From: Nageia nagi
Lineage: Eukaryota > Pinophyta
Length of the DNA: 64,000 nucleotides
Direction of reading: 5' to 3'
Assembly (NCBI GenBank): GCA_050084985.1
Contig: JBITNC010000001.1
Coordinates: forward strand, 60,450,001 to 60,514,000
The position numbers and the translations under genes were made by a program. This document shows, in pieces, positions 9,668-22,569 of this stretch (positions within the stretch are counted from its first letter, which is position 1; the number at the start of each line of letters is the position of its first letter). Under the pieces are notes generated by a model. It made no database searches and was not told where the DNA came from. It saw only the letters and a program-made list of their open reading frames with translations.

Positions 9668-10950
9668 TATATATATATAAAGTGAATATGAATGGATGGC
9701 ATAACTATTTGAATGTCAAACATAACAACCTAGTTAACCTACCAAGATAATAATATATATTATGAAATGGAGTGAATGTATAAATATAATAATGGAGTAT
9801 AATGAATAACATATCCATATTAATTTCATTAAATAATATTTCATTTCAATTTTGTATACTAAGGATGATATAAAACAAAGTTGTGATATACCTAAGTTTA
9901 TTATGAACTCATGTATGTGCAATGATGTTCATTTCCTTCTCTTGAAGCTTGTTAATTTAATATTTCAAGAGCATAAAATATGTAAGTTAATTCATCCATG
10001 TGAAACATCCATAGGTCCATTGCAAAGATTGGACATGTTGCCTTTTAGTAAGGTATACCTCACTTCTAGACAAACGTTCATAGCCTCGATGAAGACTAAC
10101 CCCTAGATACCATTACAACCTTGCTCTATTTTGTGTCAGGCATCCATAGCCTTGATAAAGGATATTGTAATCACCCAAGAATTCTACTTTTTTCTTCTTA
10201 TTTTTTTTTTTACATGTACATTTTTTCTTCTTATCCTTTTCTTTCTATCCTATCTCTTGGGTTTAGGATGAAGCAAAATAATAGGAAGAATAATCACTCA
10301 AAATTATGCTAAAGGAATATCAAAGTTTTAATTATTTTAAGATTTAGAACGTGTAAAAATGTATGAGTTCAGAATATCTCAATAATGTATCAAGGTTATA
10401 TTTGTTTATCATTCAAAGTTTTGAAAACTTTACGAAAGATATTTTGAAAAAATAGGATATGAATATTATACTGATAAACTATTCCTTTATTTATATGTAT
10501 ATCTATATATATATGAATTATGTGTGGATGGATGTATAATATGTATGTATATCTTAGTAGTTTACTATGTTCATCATGTTTGACATTTAATAGCTTTATG
10601 ATGATGGAAGTGGTGAACAAAATGAACACAATGATATAATGTGAACACATAGAGAAGCATACCCAATATCCAAGACTCTTCAAAAATAATTTTTTGAGTG
10701 TATGTATATATATAATAGATATATATGTACATATATCTTTTTTGATAATTTTTTTTTTACTTAGTCATCTTCAACCTATACATAATCGATTCCAATTCGA
10801 GTGAGGTTTTACAGCAATTGCTTATGGAAAATGGGATGAAAATGAAAATGAGTATGAATAGTATGGTTAATAGTCCAATGTGTAGCATGGTGAGTGATTG
10901 ACATAGAAAACATGAAATCCTAATAAAAAGTGTTTACCGATATTACATGG
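9668..10950. other. AT-rich stretch with no recognisable gene
   Basis: It contains TA-rich simple sequence (near 9670-9690, 10495-10560 and 10700-10735) and a short plus-strand open frame (9852-10106) without known motifs. Two imperfect CATAGCCTYGATRAAG copies lie near 10080 and 10148. I see no clear element boundary. Confidence 0.5.
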
Positions 10951-10954
10951 GAAA

Positions 10955-11460
10955 TGGTGAGTTCATCAAAATACTCCCGAGGATGCAAGGATGGTGGTCC
11001 ATAAAATTTAATGAGTCTATAGAGAAATGGGTTTACAGGGGCATTAATCATAATCATCCATATGAAGTTTGGTCTAGAAAGTAGGCAATGAGATTTTGGA
11101 GAAACTCTTCATCAGGTATGTTACGAATTATGAAAGTTCCCCAACATGGTCTATGATTGAGATAGAGACTAACCCAAAAGGAATCTTTTAGAATGTTATA
11201 AGCATGATCATATATATCTAATAGACTCGATAATGTTTTCATAGATAAAATATTATATTGAAAACCATCAAGCAACTCAGAAAGGTGATCTATATCTATG
11301 TCCAATGATAGGACATAACTCTCTACATGCTCACTCGAGAATGTACACAGTGGATGTGGGATGTAACGGGAAGATAATTACCAAGGATTAGGTGGAATAT
11401 GATATGGATATAATTCGTCCTAATTTGTTGGTACAAAAACATAATGATGATGACTCATGA
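10955..11460 (-). pseudogene. Unrecognised coding-like trace downstream of gypsy integrase
   Basis: From an ATG near 11460 the minus strand reads MSHHHYVFVPTN and continues with few stops through HIPPNPW, then IDHLSELLDGFQYNILSM, NHRPCWGTFIIRNIPDEEF and LIAYFLDQTSYG (open 11305-11054). Composition looks protein-like, not random. I do not recognise the family. It lies beyond the integrase end of the Ty3/gypsy element in the same orientation, so it could be an extra 3' ORF of that element or a separate insertion. Confidence 0.35.
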
Positions 11461-11688
11461 TGCTTGTGTTTGGAATGCAATCAACCACCTGCAACATTAT
11501 ATGCAAATTTCATAAATTGCATAGGATTTTATAAAAACACAACATATATAAAAATTTTATTTACATGAAGATAATTAATAGGAATTAAAATATCAAACAA
11601 TATATATACAACATACACATATGTACAACACACAAAATTTTTATTTATTTTTTTGTTATTTTTTCATTTTTTATTTAGTTTTTTATGA

Positions 11689-12720
11689 TTATGATTTTTT
11701 CAACAGAAGGTAATTTACAATCCTTGAATGAAATTGGTAAATAGTTTTCCTATGAATAACCCAATGTCTATGATCTAAGAAGTAATGGTAAGGAGGCCGC
11801 AATCGAAGGTGAAAGGGACCTTGTCCTAGAAGGGATGGTTGAGAATGAATGGGATATGAAATGAGTGGTGGTTTAGGTTTTGAATTTAACTTCCTAATGA
11901 CTCTCTTAGGTTCCATATATGGAGTTGAAACTTCAATATGTACCTCATGGAGTATCAAAAAATATGGTATGTATGTAGGATGTAATCAAATGGGAGGTTT
12001 TGGAATCATTGGTAATGGATAAGTCCATAATGGAAAGTATGGAATGAGGCTCCCTACAGAAACACCAAAACTCCTATTATCAATGATGTTGGAATAGTGT
12101 TATTGGCCAACATTTTTGATTTATTTTCTTTTATCTAGATGTTGAATAATTCATTCAAATTGCACCTTGATATTCAAAGGATTATTCATGCAATAACTAT
12201 TACTGAATAATGAAATATAATTACATACAATTTCATATTTTGTAAAGAATGACATAAGATATGACATCACTTGATCAAAAATAATTGAATTCAATATAAA
12301 ATGATGTCCCTTAAATTTGATCTGAATATTTTTAATGCAATTTATCATAAGGCCAATGTAGACAAAACCATTGTAGTGGACTAATCTCATATTCTTGTTC
12401 CATCCACATTACCTATGCCTTTACTTTAATTATGACTTTTAAATCATTTATTTTCACTTCCCATGCATTTGATGTATGATTTTCAAAGAATTTTATGGCT
12501 ATCTCTAATTACATTTCTTTAGGTAAGTCAAGGAAATGTGCCATAAGCGTGGAAGGAGTTTTCCTAAGTAATTGTATATAAACATGTCCTTTATATCTAT
12601 CGATGAAATTTTGACCAATGTAATCAAATTGGACATGTTCTTGTTTAGGAATTTCTAATCTTTTGGTTATCACTATTTTTTTATGATGGTTAGAAGACAA
12701 AGAAGATATGAATCTTGATT
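11689..12720 (-). pseudogene. Unrecognised coding-like traces, possible extra ORF of the gypsy element
   Basis: Three minus-strand pieces are open: 12700-12509 (FDYIGQNFIDRYKGHVYIQL, then LRKTPSTLMAHFLDLP), 12390-12151, and 11958-11689, a Pro-rich piece (KPKPPLISYPIHSQPSLLGQ). Between them the frame shifts or stops. They might be one eroded protein of 300 or more residues. No domain is recognisable to me. Some plant Ty3/gypsy elements carry an additional ORF after integrase, and position and strand fit that, but this is inference only. Confidence 0.35.
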
Positions 12721-13439
12721 TTATTTGAGAAAATCATTTAGTAATATTTCTTTTAACTCTTTTCTATTTCATAGTTTTGGATATAAACAAAGCAGAAAAA
12801 TCATATATTAACTTTTGATGACACAAATCTCCTATGATTTGATTCATCCAAGTCATGATTGGATGTAAGCTTTATAGATCTTGAGATGCAACATCTAATA
12901 TGTAATTATTAAAAATTTAATCAAGTATGAGTTTGGGCACTATAGTAGGCCAATACAAGCATAACAAATTTATTTTCTGTACTTGCTCATAATAATGATA
13001 AAAACCTTGGAAATACATGTGTTCCTACCTAAATAAAGTTTGATAATTTCTATTTTAACATAAATTTTCCAACCATCAATGCCTCAAGGCTAGATCCCTT
13101 TGTATGTCAATGGGTAATCAAAGAACATTCTATGCTTCTTGGAAAGTGAATTCAGTAAGTTTGGATATAGTTGTATCTTTCAAATATCTAGACTTCTGAA
13201 ACCAAGATGCTTTCTTTATTCATTTCCTTTCCAATGGCATGTGAACATTTTTGATACTTTTGGTTGTCATCTGTTAAATTCATTCATTTTTTTAGTTCAT
13301 CATAAAGCATTTAATTTTTATACCTAAATATTTACAAAATATACATAAATAAAATAAAGTGATTTAAACTATAAAAGGGACAAAGATGCATGATATTTAT
13401 TGGTTCACACTTTTCATTACCTTCTAGGTTAGCTAAGTG

Positions 13440-14690
13440 ATACACTCCTGACCTGAATTTTCTCTTAACTATATAAGGTCCTAACTAGTTAGGGGCAAAG
13501 TTTTCATGAAGTTGCCTTTCCATTCATAAAGTTTGTTGATTTTCTTTTAATACTAGGTATCCTTTGTTAAATTCATGAATTTTAACCCTTTTATCAAAAG
13601 CTCAATTAATACAACTTTAATAGGTACGCATGTGTTCTAATGTATTAACTATTCTCTCATCTAGGAGAAATAATTGGTCTAATCTCATTTGACAAGCTGC
13701 TTCATCTATGATATAATCTTGTAAAGCAATCTATAAAGACAAAATTTCTATTTCTAAGGGTAATACTACTTCTACCCCATATACTAGAGAAAATGGGGTT
13801 TCCTTACTAGGATTTCTAATGCTAGTGTGATAAGCCCATAAAACATGTTGAATCCTTGCATGCTAGTCTCTATGGGAGTTGTCAATTGTATTAAGTAAGA
13901 TAATATGAATAGTTTTATTCGTATCCTTAGCTTGTCCATTCCCCTTGGGGTAATACAGTGTTGAAAAACTAATCCAAATATGATACCCATTACATAAAGC
14001 TAATAATTCTTTATTTTTGAAAGTATTTCCATTATAAGTGATAATTTGAGCAGGAATTCTAAAATGATAAATGATATGATGTTCTATGAATTATGCTATC
14101 TTTGGCCCTTTTTTTGAAATTAAAGGAATAGCTTCAACCCATTTTGTGAAGTATTCCATAGCTATTATTATAAATTTGTTACCTCTTGAGGAAATAGGAG
14201 ATATTTGACCTATCAAATCCAATGCCCATCTTGAAAATGGCCATAATGATTACATGCGTTGTAGTGCTTATGACGATTGATTAAACAATTTGGAATGTTG
14301 TTAGATCTTAACATATTTTTTAATATATTCTATGCAATCATGCTCTATGGTGGGCCAATAATATCCTATATGTATTAGACATTTCATTATTGTAGGACCA
14401 CTAAAATTTCCTTTGCATATTCCATCATGTGTGCATGAGATTGCTATTTGTGAATCTGCCCATTATAAGCATATAAGCAATATTCTATCAAATCCCCTAC
14501 GATATAGGATATCCAATAACATACAAAAATGCGAAGCTTTTAATTTGAATGCTTTCTTATATGATTTTGTTAAATTAATAGGCAAGATTCCATCTCTTAG
14601 GAATTTCACCAGTTGGATATGCCATAAATTTTTATCTTCCATTGTAATATCAAGAATTGCATGTTTTGCTCCATGCATTTCTAACAAAAA
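13440..14690 (-). pseudogene. Gypsy element 1 integrase, catalytic residues mutated
   Basis: The N-terminal zinc-binding region is visible at 14690-14463 (LVKFLRDGILPINLTKSY, KLKASHFCMLLDILYRRGF). The core shows the first Asp in WALDLIGQI. The second catalytic position reads ITYNGNTF where ITDNGTxF is usual, so Asp has become Tyr. The Glu motif reads YYPKGNGQAKDTNKT where GQAExTNKT is usual, so Glu has become Lys. The C-terminal part continues with WAYHTSIRNPSKETPFSLVY, VEVVLPLEIEI, LDERIVNTLEHMRTY and LGPYIVKRKF near 13450. Several stops are present. This copy is dead by both frame and active site. Confidence 0.88.
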
Positions 14691-14879
14691 TTGAGTAATT
14701 TGGATGATCTCAATGTGAATGGTTTATTGATGAGGGTTTTCAGGTATCAAAGATCTGATTGAAGTCATAACCTCAACAAATCTATTTGTTGACCTTGGTG
14801 TTGCTTCTAAATCATACTTTTCAAATGATTGTAACATATTATCCACTATTTTTTTATACTTTTGTAATAAATATTCTTT

Positions 14880-15624
14880 ACATTAAAAAATCCCTTTAAA
14901 TTGATTTATGATCAGCAATGAATCACTAATGAATTTAACTCTTTTTAATTTCAATTTTATAGTTGTTTTTTATGTCTAATATCAAAGCCTCATACTCAAT
15001 GTTGTTCTTAGTGCATGGAAAATTAATTTGAAAAGAGTAAGGTATGGGGACCCATTGGGGTGTAAAAACTACAACACGTACACCTCTAGTTTTTCCACAT
15101 CTTGATCCATCAAAATATATTACCATATCCTAATCTTATTTAGAATCAATGGTAACTTCCATCTCATCTAATTGGAAAATATGTTCATTTGGTAATTCAA
15201 TGATGAGTGGTTTATTGTTGTATAATTGTACTCTTGCAAGATAGTCAACTATGAATTTACCTTTAATCAATTTTTGACTTATGAATTGTATATCAAATTA
15301 GGTAAAATGCATAATCCATTTAGATATCCTTGTATTTTGGTAAGTTCTATTCATCATATATTTCAATGGATCTATTTTAGCAATTACGTATGTGGTATGG
15401 TTTAACATATAATGTATTAGTTTCTTAGTTACAAATACCATAACTAAACATAAATTTTTCATGTATATGCACTTAATTTCATAACAAAATAATGTTTTAT
15501 TGATATAATAAATAACTTATTCTTTATTATTTTTATTCTTTTGAGCAAGGATAGTTCCTAATGTTGATTCTATAGCAAATGTGTAGAGTAAGAATGGTTC
15601 CCCTTCCTTAGGTGGGACTAAAAT
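14880..15624 (-). pseudogene. Gypsy element 1 RNase H region
   Basis: The minus frame 15126-14935 reads VIYFDGSRCGKTRGVRVVVF then FQINFPCTKNNIEYEALILD, the RNase H fold with DGS and the E-Y-E-A motif. The stretch 15717-15517 carries LVPPKEGEPFLLYTFAIEST, the RT-RNase H connection, followed by AQKNKNNKE and YYINKTL. It is separated from the RT core by the nested solo LTR at 15625-16089. Confidence 0.82.
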
Positions 15625-16089
15625 TGAAGGAATTAATACTAAGAATATAATTCCTAAACTATCAATATCATATGAAAGCTCACAATTACATCCAACAAAT
15701 ACACAAAGCAATCTCACAACACAAGATGTAAAGTGGTTCCTCCAACTAGGAGTACATCCACTAACTAGATCTTTACTTCTCTCACAAATACAACTCTCTT
15801 ACAATCCTTGATCTCAAATCCTACACTTCTATCCTATAGCATATCCTTACTCCACAATTGGTGTATAATTACAAAGGGAGAGCCTTTTATTTATAAGCCA
15901 AAATCCCCCCTTGGAGGACCTATGCACATCTTTGACTTAAGGGGCATGCTCATGACTTGGAGTGTAGGACAAGTTACATTATTATATTCACTAAAATACT
16001 TAAGGTATAAAATAATACCCTTAAGTATTAGTGAATTTACATAGAAGATTTAATACAACCTTTACAATAATGCATTATACATTTCAACA
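15625..16089 (-). mobile_element. Solo LTR, copia-type, inside gypsy element 1 pol
   Basis: It starts TGAAGGAATTA and ends TTTCAACA. The start is identical to that of the copia LTR at 632, and internal blocks match it loosely (GTGGTTCCTCC...GGAGTACATCCAC; a minus-strand TATAAATA near 15887-15895), so it is a related family. Flanks read AAAAT (15620-15624) and AAACT (16090-16094), a 5-bp duplication with one change. Removing the insert and one flank restores the RT reading PPVLVPPKEG. No internal region remains, so it is a solo LTR left by recombination. Confidence 0.85.
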
Positions 16090-16870
16090 AAACTGGAGGT
16101 GATACAATGTAGTATATTTATTTCATCAAATGCTTCTTGTTGTTCATTTCCCCAATGGAATATAATCTCCTTCTTTAAGAGTCTAATGAAAGATTTATAC
16201 TTATTCAACAACTAGGAGATAAATAATCTTATAACTTGTAGGTTACCTTATAAACTTTTCAATTGTTTTATATTGGAAGGGGGAGACATATCCACTATCA
16301 CTTTTAACTTAGTAGTATCTACTTCAATCCCTCATATGGAGATAATAAAGCCTAATAATTTTCCTAAAGTAACCCCAAAACACATTTCTTGGGATTTAAT
16401 CGAATACCATGCTCCAATAATCTATCAAATATTTTAATAAGTACCTTCGAATGGTCTTCTTGGGTTTTGGATTTAGCTAATATGTCATCTACATAATCTT
16501 CCATGATATCATGCATGTAATCATGGAAAGTTTATGTCATTTCCCGTTGGTAAGTAGCTCTCACATTCTTTAGGCCAAAGGTCATTAGCTTATAACAAAA
16601 CATTCCTCAAGGCATTGTGAATGACATTTTATGTTGATCTTCAGGTGCTACTTATTTGGTTATATCCTAAAAATCTATCCATGAGAGATAACATTTCATG
16701 TCTGATAGTATAGTCAACTAAACTATCTATGTTTAGCAGTGAAAATTCATTTTTGGGGCAATCCTTACTTAAGTATCTAAAATTTGTGCATATGTGAATC
16801 TTTCAATTGGACTTTTTAACTGGTACCATGTTGGAAATCCAATCAGAGTAATCAATAGGATGGATGAATC
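16090..16870 (-). pseudogene. Gypsy element 1 reverse transcriptase core
   Basis: The minus strand shows the RT core in order: DYSDWISNMVPVKKSN, a degraded FRYL segment, FGLKNVRATYQREMT and the catalytic YVDD in EDYVDDILAKSKTQEDHSK (YVDD at 16484-16495). Then come LEHGIRLNPKKCVFGVTLGK and HWGNEQQEAFDEI. The last runs up to the nested LTR and continues at 15624. Several stops and small indels are present. The function in an intact element is cDNA synthesis. Confidence 0.9.
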
Positions 16871-17823
16871 TAGGTTATAAATTTTTTTGTAACTCTTCTT
16901 TTACCATCAGTGCTATTTTCATATGCATCTTACATAAGTACTATTTAACAAGCTTAGCATATTTTTTAATCCCTAGATTATGCACTACCAAGTTTAGATC
17001 TAATCCTAGCATATTAGTGTATGACCATGCAAATATTTTTTACTTTTCTTTATGTATAGATACAAATTCTTGTATTTCATTTTTAGTTAGTGACTTTCCT
17101 AGTTGAATAATCTTAGGATTGTTTGGATCATCACTTAAGTCAACCTCAACGGTTTTTTCAATTAATATGTGGGACCCCTCTTCTAATTGATGTGGTATTA
17201 GAATCTAATTTTTATCATTTATGTTGTATTCTTCATCTTCACCTAAATCTTGGTCTTCCAAAGTTGTATTTATGATGAATTAAGAGATTTGTAATATAGT
17301 ATCTATATCTTTGAAGTCTTGTATTGTAGTTTATTTAGGGATTAGTGTAAAATCTATAGTGTCTTCATATACCATGAAGTATGATGAAGAGCTACTTGAA
17401 CTTATGGGACTCAATGATTCAAACTCATCACTTCTAGACTAGTCAAAAGATATTTTTTTTGAAACTTTATTAGATATTTCCATGATTTCTATCATATTAC
17501 TTGATACAACATTAGGAAATAATTCTTTTAAGGATTATGTTTCATGTTTTTATTTTTTTGGTTCTAGCTCAACTATTTTACAACTAGATTCTTTTTTGTT
17601 CTTACTTCTATATACCAATCCTATTTTGTTAGTGGGTAATTGGTAGTAAATATCAATTGTATATCTTGTTCTTTATTCATACTGACCTAAACCTCATCCT
17701 TTTCATTGACACCTATCAAAATATCTTTGAAAAAATGTCCTCACATAAGGGGATAGATATTCTAATGAATTACAAAAAACACTTTTATGTGGTTGTGGTG
17801 AAGGAAGGAAGGTGGTTTTATAG
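16871..17823 (-). other. Gypsy element 1 protease-RT spacer, degraded
   Basis: No domain is readable with confidence. Acidic, Ser-rich coding-like composition on the minus strand fits the linker between protease and RT in Tat-like elements. The short plus-strand open frames here show no motif. Confidence 0.4.
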
Positions 17824-18714
17824 TGTTGGGATTTACCATTCTGATTTAAGTGAAGCAAACTAATTAACAATAGAACTAAATCATGCAGACAAAAGAAGAA
17901 CACCAAATTTAACAAGGTTCACTCAACATCTTTGAGTTACATCCTTCGAGAAGCACCAACATAGTAATTCCATTATTCCGGAAATTACAAATTATAATGA
18001 AAGAAGAACCAAACAACAATCTTGCTGCAACACCCTCTTCTCTCCATCTCCCAGTAGGCTCCTCAAACATGGATTTCTTCTTCACCCATAATACAATCAC
18101 TCCACCATGATTACAAGCAATGCCTCCATGGACATCCTTCCATAATGCCATCACAGGCATTACCACACACTATCACCATGTGCCATGCCCAAACCTTGAG
18201 CATACTTGATTCTCTCAAGATCTAATCTAAGATCCACCATCATGTGCTCCCATGCCCAACCTAGGGCATACACACTAATCCAAGATCCTTCTAGGATACT
18301 CCATCATGCTCTTCCATGCCCAACCCAAGGCAAAAGCATTGATCCAAAGGATAATTGATGCATATTACACTACCATATTTATAAGATAAATCCATACAAA
18401 AACCACATAGTAGTATTACAATACAATGAGCATAAAACCATGGGTTAAAACCACCCATTATATTTTGTCCAACTGTATCCCCCTGGAAAACGTAGTTGCA
18501 GTCCCTATAAAAACAACCAACTTGTAGAAGTCATAACTTTTGACTCAGAGCTCCATTTTATGTGTTCTTTATACCGTTGGAAAGGTATGGATGTGTAGAA
18601 TCTACACGTAAAATTTCGTCCCATTTGGAGCAAAAAAGTACCTTCGTTTCTTACCTGCATCAAAACATAGTTGTACATGATATTTCCTTTACAAAGGATG
18701 AAACATACCCAACA
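17824..18714. mobile_element. Solo LTR (891 bp) with perfect 5-bp target duplication
   Basis: It begins TGTTGGG and ends CCCAACA, a 7-bp perfect terminal inverted repeat with TG...CA ends. TATAG occurs immediately before (17819-17823) and after (18715-18719), the 5-bp duplication expected of LTR-element integration. Internally it has direct CATGCCCAACC(T/C)A(A/G)GG copies near 18190-18330 and no coding region. It is unrelated to the copia LTRs by eye. Insertion into element 1 makes it younger than that element. Orientation is unclear; a TATAAATAT on the minus strand near 18377 hints at minus. Confidence 0.87.
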
Positions 18715-19900
18715 TATAGGACCTGTATAAACAAAGAGTTTTTGATTATGATCTTTTCCTAATGGAACTAATTGCCCCAATATACTAGGATATTCTTTTG
18801 GTCTTCATATTTTTTGAGTAGAGGGAATGTTAAAAATAACATCATCGATTCCAAATTCCCCTATACCAAAATATAGTAGTTTTATTGTTACCGAATAAAT
18901 ATTTGATGGCTTATAGTTCTCTTTAAAATCATCCCTTTTTACTAATATCTCTATGGGAGATGTAATTTTTGATGAAGAGGCTTTGCTTAATTCATCTAAT
19001 TTTCATGCTCTTTCATCCCATGTACATTTTTATTATGGTGTGGGTTCTATATTTGGTAGCAAATAATTACCAATCTTTGGTTGAGTTTTAAATGATTCTT
19101 GAATAATATGTTTTTCTTTTAAAGAGCTCAATGTAGAGTTATTCTTACCCACTCCAGTAATTGATGGGTTTTCTGGTAGTATTGGTGTCATAAAATAATG
19201 AGTAGATGATAAAGCTAGTTCTTTTGATAAGTGTGTACTATTACAATGTGAATATGGGTTTTCATCTCCATGCACATAATGTACTACACCTTTGTGAATA
19301 TACTTCAACCAATTATGATATGTTTATGGGATGCATTGCATATCTCTAATCCAAGGTCTTCCTCGAAGGATGTTATATTGAGTTATGTCTCCTTCGATTA
19401 TTTGTAAAATTATTTGCACTATCTTAGATCCTACAGTAATGGGCAATGAGATTGATCCCATTGTTGAACATAAAGCATCATTAAATGCTTTTAGCTATAG
19501 GGGTGGTGCACAAATATGTGAAAATAAGAAGGTTTAGATTCTTATATGTAGTTGTTGAAATAATGTTTATCATTGTACCTTCATCAATTAATATTCTCTT
19601 GAAAGCTTTCCCATCTATTTTGGTATGATATGCAAATGTAGGTCTTGACCATGTGTCTTATATGAATATTTGACTTTGTGATCATAAAATACAATGGTAG
19701 GATTTTGGCTTGTTTTAATGTTTCCTACAAAAGAAATAAAGCTTTCAAGATCATTTATGTCCAACTCGATTATTTGTAATAATTGGTTCATTGCATCTCT
19801 ATGATTTTTAGATTGTCATAGTAACTCAAATAGAGACATTTTCACCTATGAATTCTTTAATTGTTGATTTAAGGCTCCTCTCACTAAGACCTTGAGAGAT
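18715..19900 (-). pseudogene. Gypsy element 1 aspartic protease region
   Basis: The minus strand contains KRILIDEGTMINIISTTTYK, the retropepsin active-site segment of Tat-like elements, with D-E-G (about 19577-19585) in place of D-T/S-G. Further along are RGRPWIRDMQCIP (about 19370-19330) and WLKYIHKGVVHYVHGDENPY (19308 leftwards), matching the usual LGRPW and final strand. Upstream, LESFISFVGNIKTSQNPTIV marks the gag-protease linker. Frames break repeatedly. Confidence 0.78.
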
Positions 19901-20299
19901 TGGGGTCTAGGTATGTTAGGTTGGGCAACAACCTTATTGGGTTGCTTGTCTAGAATATTATTTTATCTTCCTTTTACCCTTTGAGCTCTTGTAGTAATAC
20001 ATACCATCCCTATGAATGTTGAGTTTTCATAACTCCAATTATGTGTACTTGATTCTCATGTAGATGTAATGAAATATTATTAGCTTGATGTTGAGGAAGA
20101 GGATTTTTATAGATTCCTAAATTTTGATTAGGGATATCTAAAAGATTATCAACTTCTAATTTTCCTTGATCAATTAGATTTTAAATTTTGTGTTGTAAAG
20201 TTCTACATTTTCATTATACCATGTACTATTTTTAGCATTATGATGTTCAAATATTATATCTAGTAATGTAATTACTTTATGGTCACAAAGTTTACTCAG

Positions 20300-22372
20300 A
20301 ATATCATAAAGAGATTATGAAAAAGGTGTGAATTTTCTTTATGGTATAGAGTCCTTTTCCTCATTTTGTGGAGGATTTAGTTATACCTCTTTAGTGATAG
20401 AAACTTTGTTAGCTAGTGATGGTTTACTTATTTATTCTATTTAATTTTTATTTTTAACATAAGGTTCCTTTTTCTTACCTTTTATCTCATCATCTTGGAT
20501 CTTAACCTTTTCAATTATGACTGCTTGGGAGATGGATTCTTCAAAGGTCTTATGTTTTTGAATTAATAAGGTCTAGAAATAGGCCTTAAAAAAATTTGGC
20601 TAAACATTTTTACCAACTCTTCTTGAGGTAAAGTATAAGAAATGCTTGTCAATATTACCCTCCATGTTGAAATTAAATCGTAACTAATTCATCTTGGAAT
20701 TGTTGTAATCTCATAAGATTAGTAATGGAGGTTTTATCTTTGATGTTGATTCTAAAATGTTCCAAAAATAATTTTTCCAACTGATAATATGAACAAATGC
20801 GCTATTCCATTAGGTTGTTGTACCAATCCATTGCTTTTCGCAACAAGTTTCATAGGAAAGATACGTAAACATTAATGCATCATCATTAGCAATGACATAA
20901 GTTGAATACTTAAACTATCTAAGGTGTTCTTTAGGCTATTTCATTCCCTTGAATGGTTCAATTTTTAGAATTTCAAATTTTAAAGGAATCTCTTTTTTAA
21001 TAACACTTGGATGAATGGGTTCATTGCAAATAGTTTCATATGATACTTTTTGTTTACTTTGCAAATGTAGCTCTTTTTCGATTTCCATCAACGTTTTATG
21101 AAGATCATCAATTTTTTCTATTAATTTTGATACATGAGATATTCATCATTTCTATGATCCATTTTTACTTCATACCTTGGGAATGATTCATATATTTATT
21201 TAGAATGTGTTTGGGCATCATAGTAGACTCCATCATAAGCTGAATAAGGTAGTGGGGATTGATGTGGTATTAATTGAGGTAATTGTTGTTGTAGTGGTGG
21301 TCTAGAGGGATAATGTGATTACCCCTTATTTCTAAGTGGAGGTAAATGATACATTTTAAGCACATCTTTTTATTTTTTTAGTGAAGATTCTTTTCTCTTA
21401 GCCAGATAAGTTTCCTGATATTTATGTACTTCATGACCTTGGGGTGATAATGATTACATCCTAGGTTTTCCTTTTCTATTTTTCCCCATTATTTGATTAG
21501 GTATAGATTGGATTTGGATATTTTACATATTGCGTTGTATTATTATGGTATGTTTTGATGTATATTGAACATGGGTTGTGCTTGCAATCATGGTTGTTGA
21601 GGAAACTCGATGGGTTTAGTTTGTTGTTGTACACTTGGATTATACAAATTAATTTGGTGTTGTGGTTGGTGTTGTATATTATTTTGGATTAGGTTTTCTT
21701 TCCTATGCACATAGGGGAGTATTCCTTCTAACATGAACCTTGTAAGGTCATGATTATCTATCACCTCACATTCTTTCCTAGGTGTTCTATGACTTGATAA
21801 AGGAGTCGGTGTATTTAATTTTAAAACATAAAAAGGATTATTATAAAATATAAAATGGTCTCTTGATTCTGGCATAGGAGTAACTTTATGTATGGAGATT
21901 CAATCATTGAATTATTTTATTTACCTAGATATGGTGGAAGGAGTACAATCATCTCTTCTTAAATACAATTGAACTAAACATCCATCTGGTAAATAACATA
22001 TGACATTATCATACTTCGGTCTAAAAGGACCTATTTGAAGAATTGTATCAGCTAAATGAGTTTATGAAGGAGGTATGTTTCTTATTTAAATCTCTTCCAC
22101 ATCATTGACTGGTTGTGTTTCTTCCACTAAATATTCTAGATCTAAATGAACATTATGGGGATGAGAAGAATGAGGAACTCTTAATTGTGTTAAATATTAT
22201 CTAACTACATATAAGTTATGATTGATAGAATTTAAATACCTAGAATTTATTTCTTGAGGAGTTTCCCTTTTGAACTACTCCTACTAGACCTATGACTCCT
22301 TCATTCTTCTAAATGATTTTCATCATATGGCTCTTGCTCTTGATGAGCTATTTGAGATCGAGTGTTAACCAT
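20300..22372 (-). pseudogene. Gypsy element 1 gag
   Basis: The start ATG (22370-22372) gives MVNTRSQIAHQEQEP, and MVNTRS is a common Ty3/gypsy Gag start. An early stop follows within about 30 codons. The N-terminal region stays readable (open 21875-21588, Gln/Pro-rich: QHQPQHQINLYNPSVQQQ). The capsid domain is at about 20960-20640: KFEILKIEPFKGMK, PKEHLR, FKYSTYVIANDDALM and a later SRRVGKNV-like segment. Several frameshifts separate these parts. It is the structural protein gene of element 1 and not functional. Confidence 0.75.
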
Positions 22373-22569
22373 TTTTTTTTTTCAATTTTTGGTCTATATT
22401 TTATTTTTTGTTTTCACCAAACTCCAAAAATAAAGCAAACATCAAACATAACAATTCTATTTTTCATCTTTTGGATTTATAATTGCAAGAAAATATTTAA
22501 ATGCATAAACAACCTGCATGCATACTTACCTTTTCAGTGTGATTATCTTTTCTAGCTTTTTACCATATT

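Noticed and set aside
12151-12700. Endogenous pararetrovirus movement or coat protein as source of the traces downstream of integrase
   Set aside because: No diagnostic motif was visible, and position and strand fit the gypsy element equally well.
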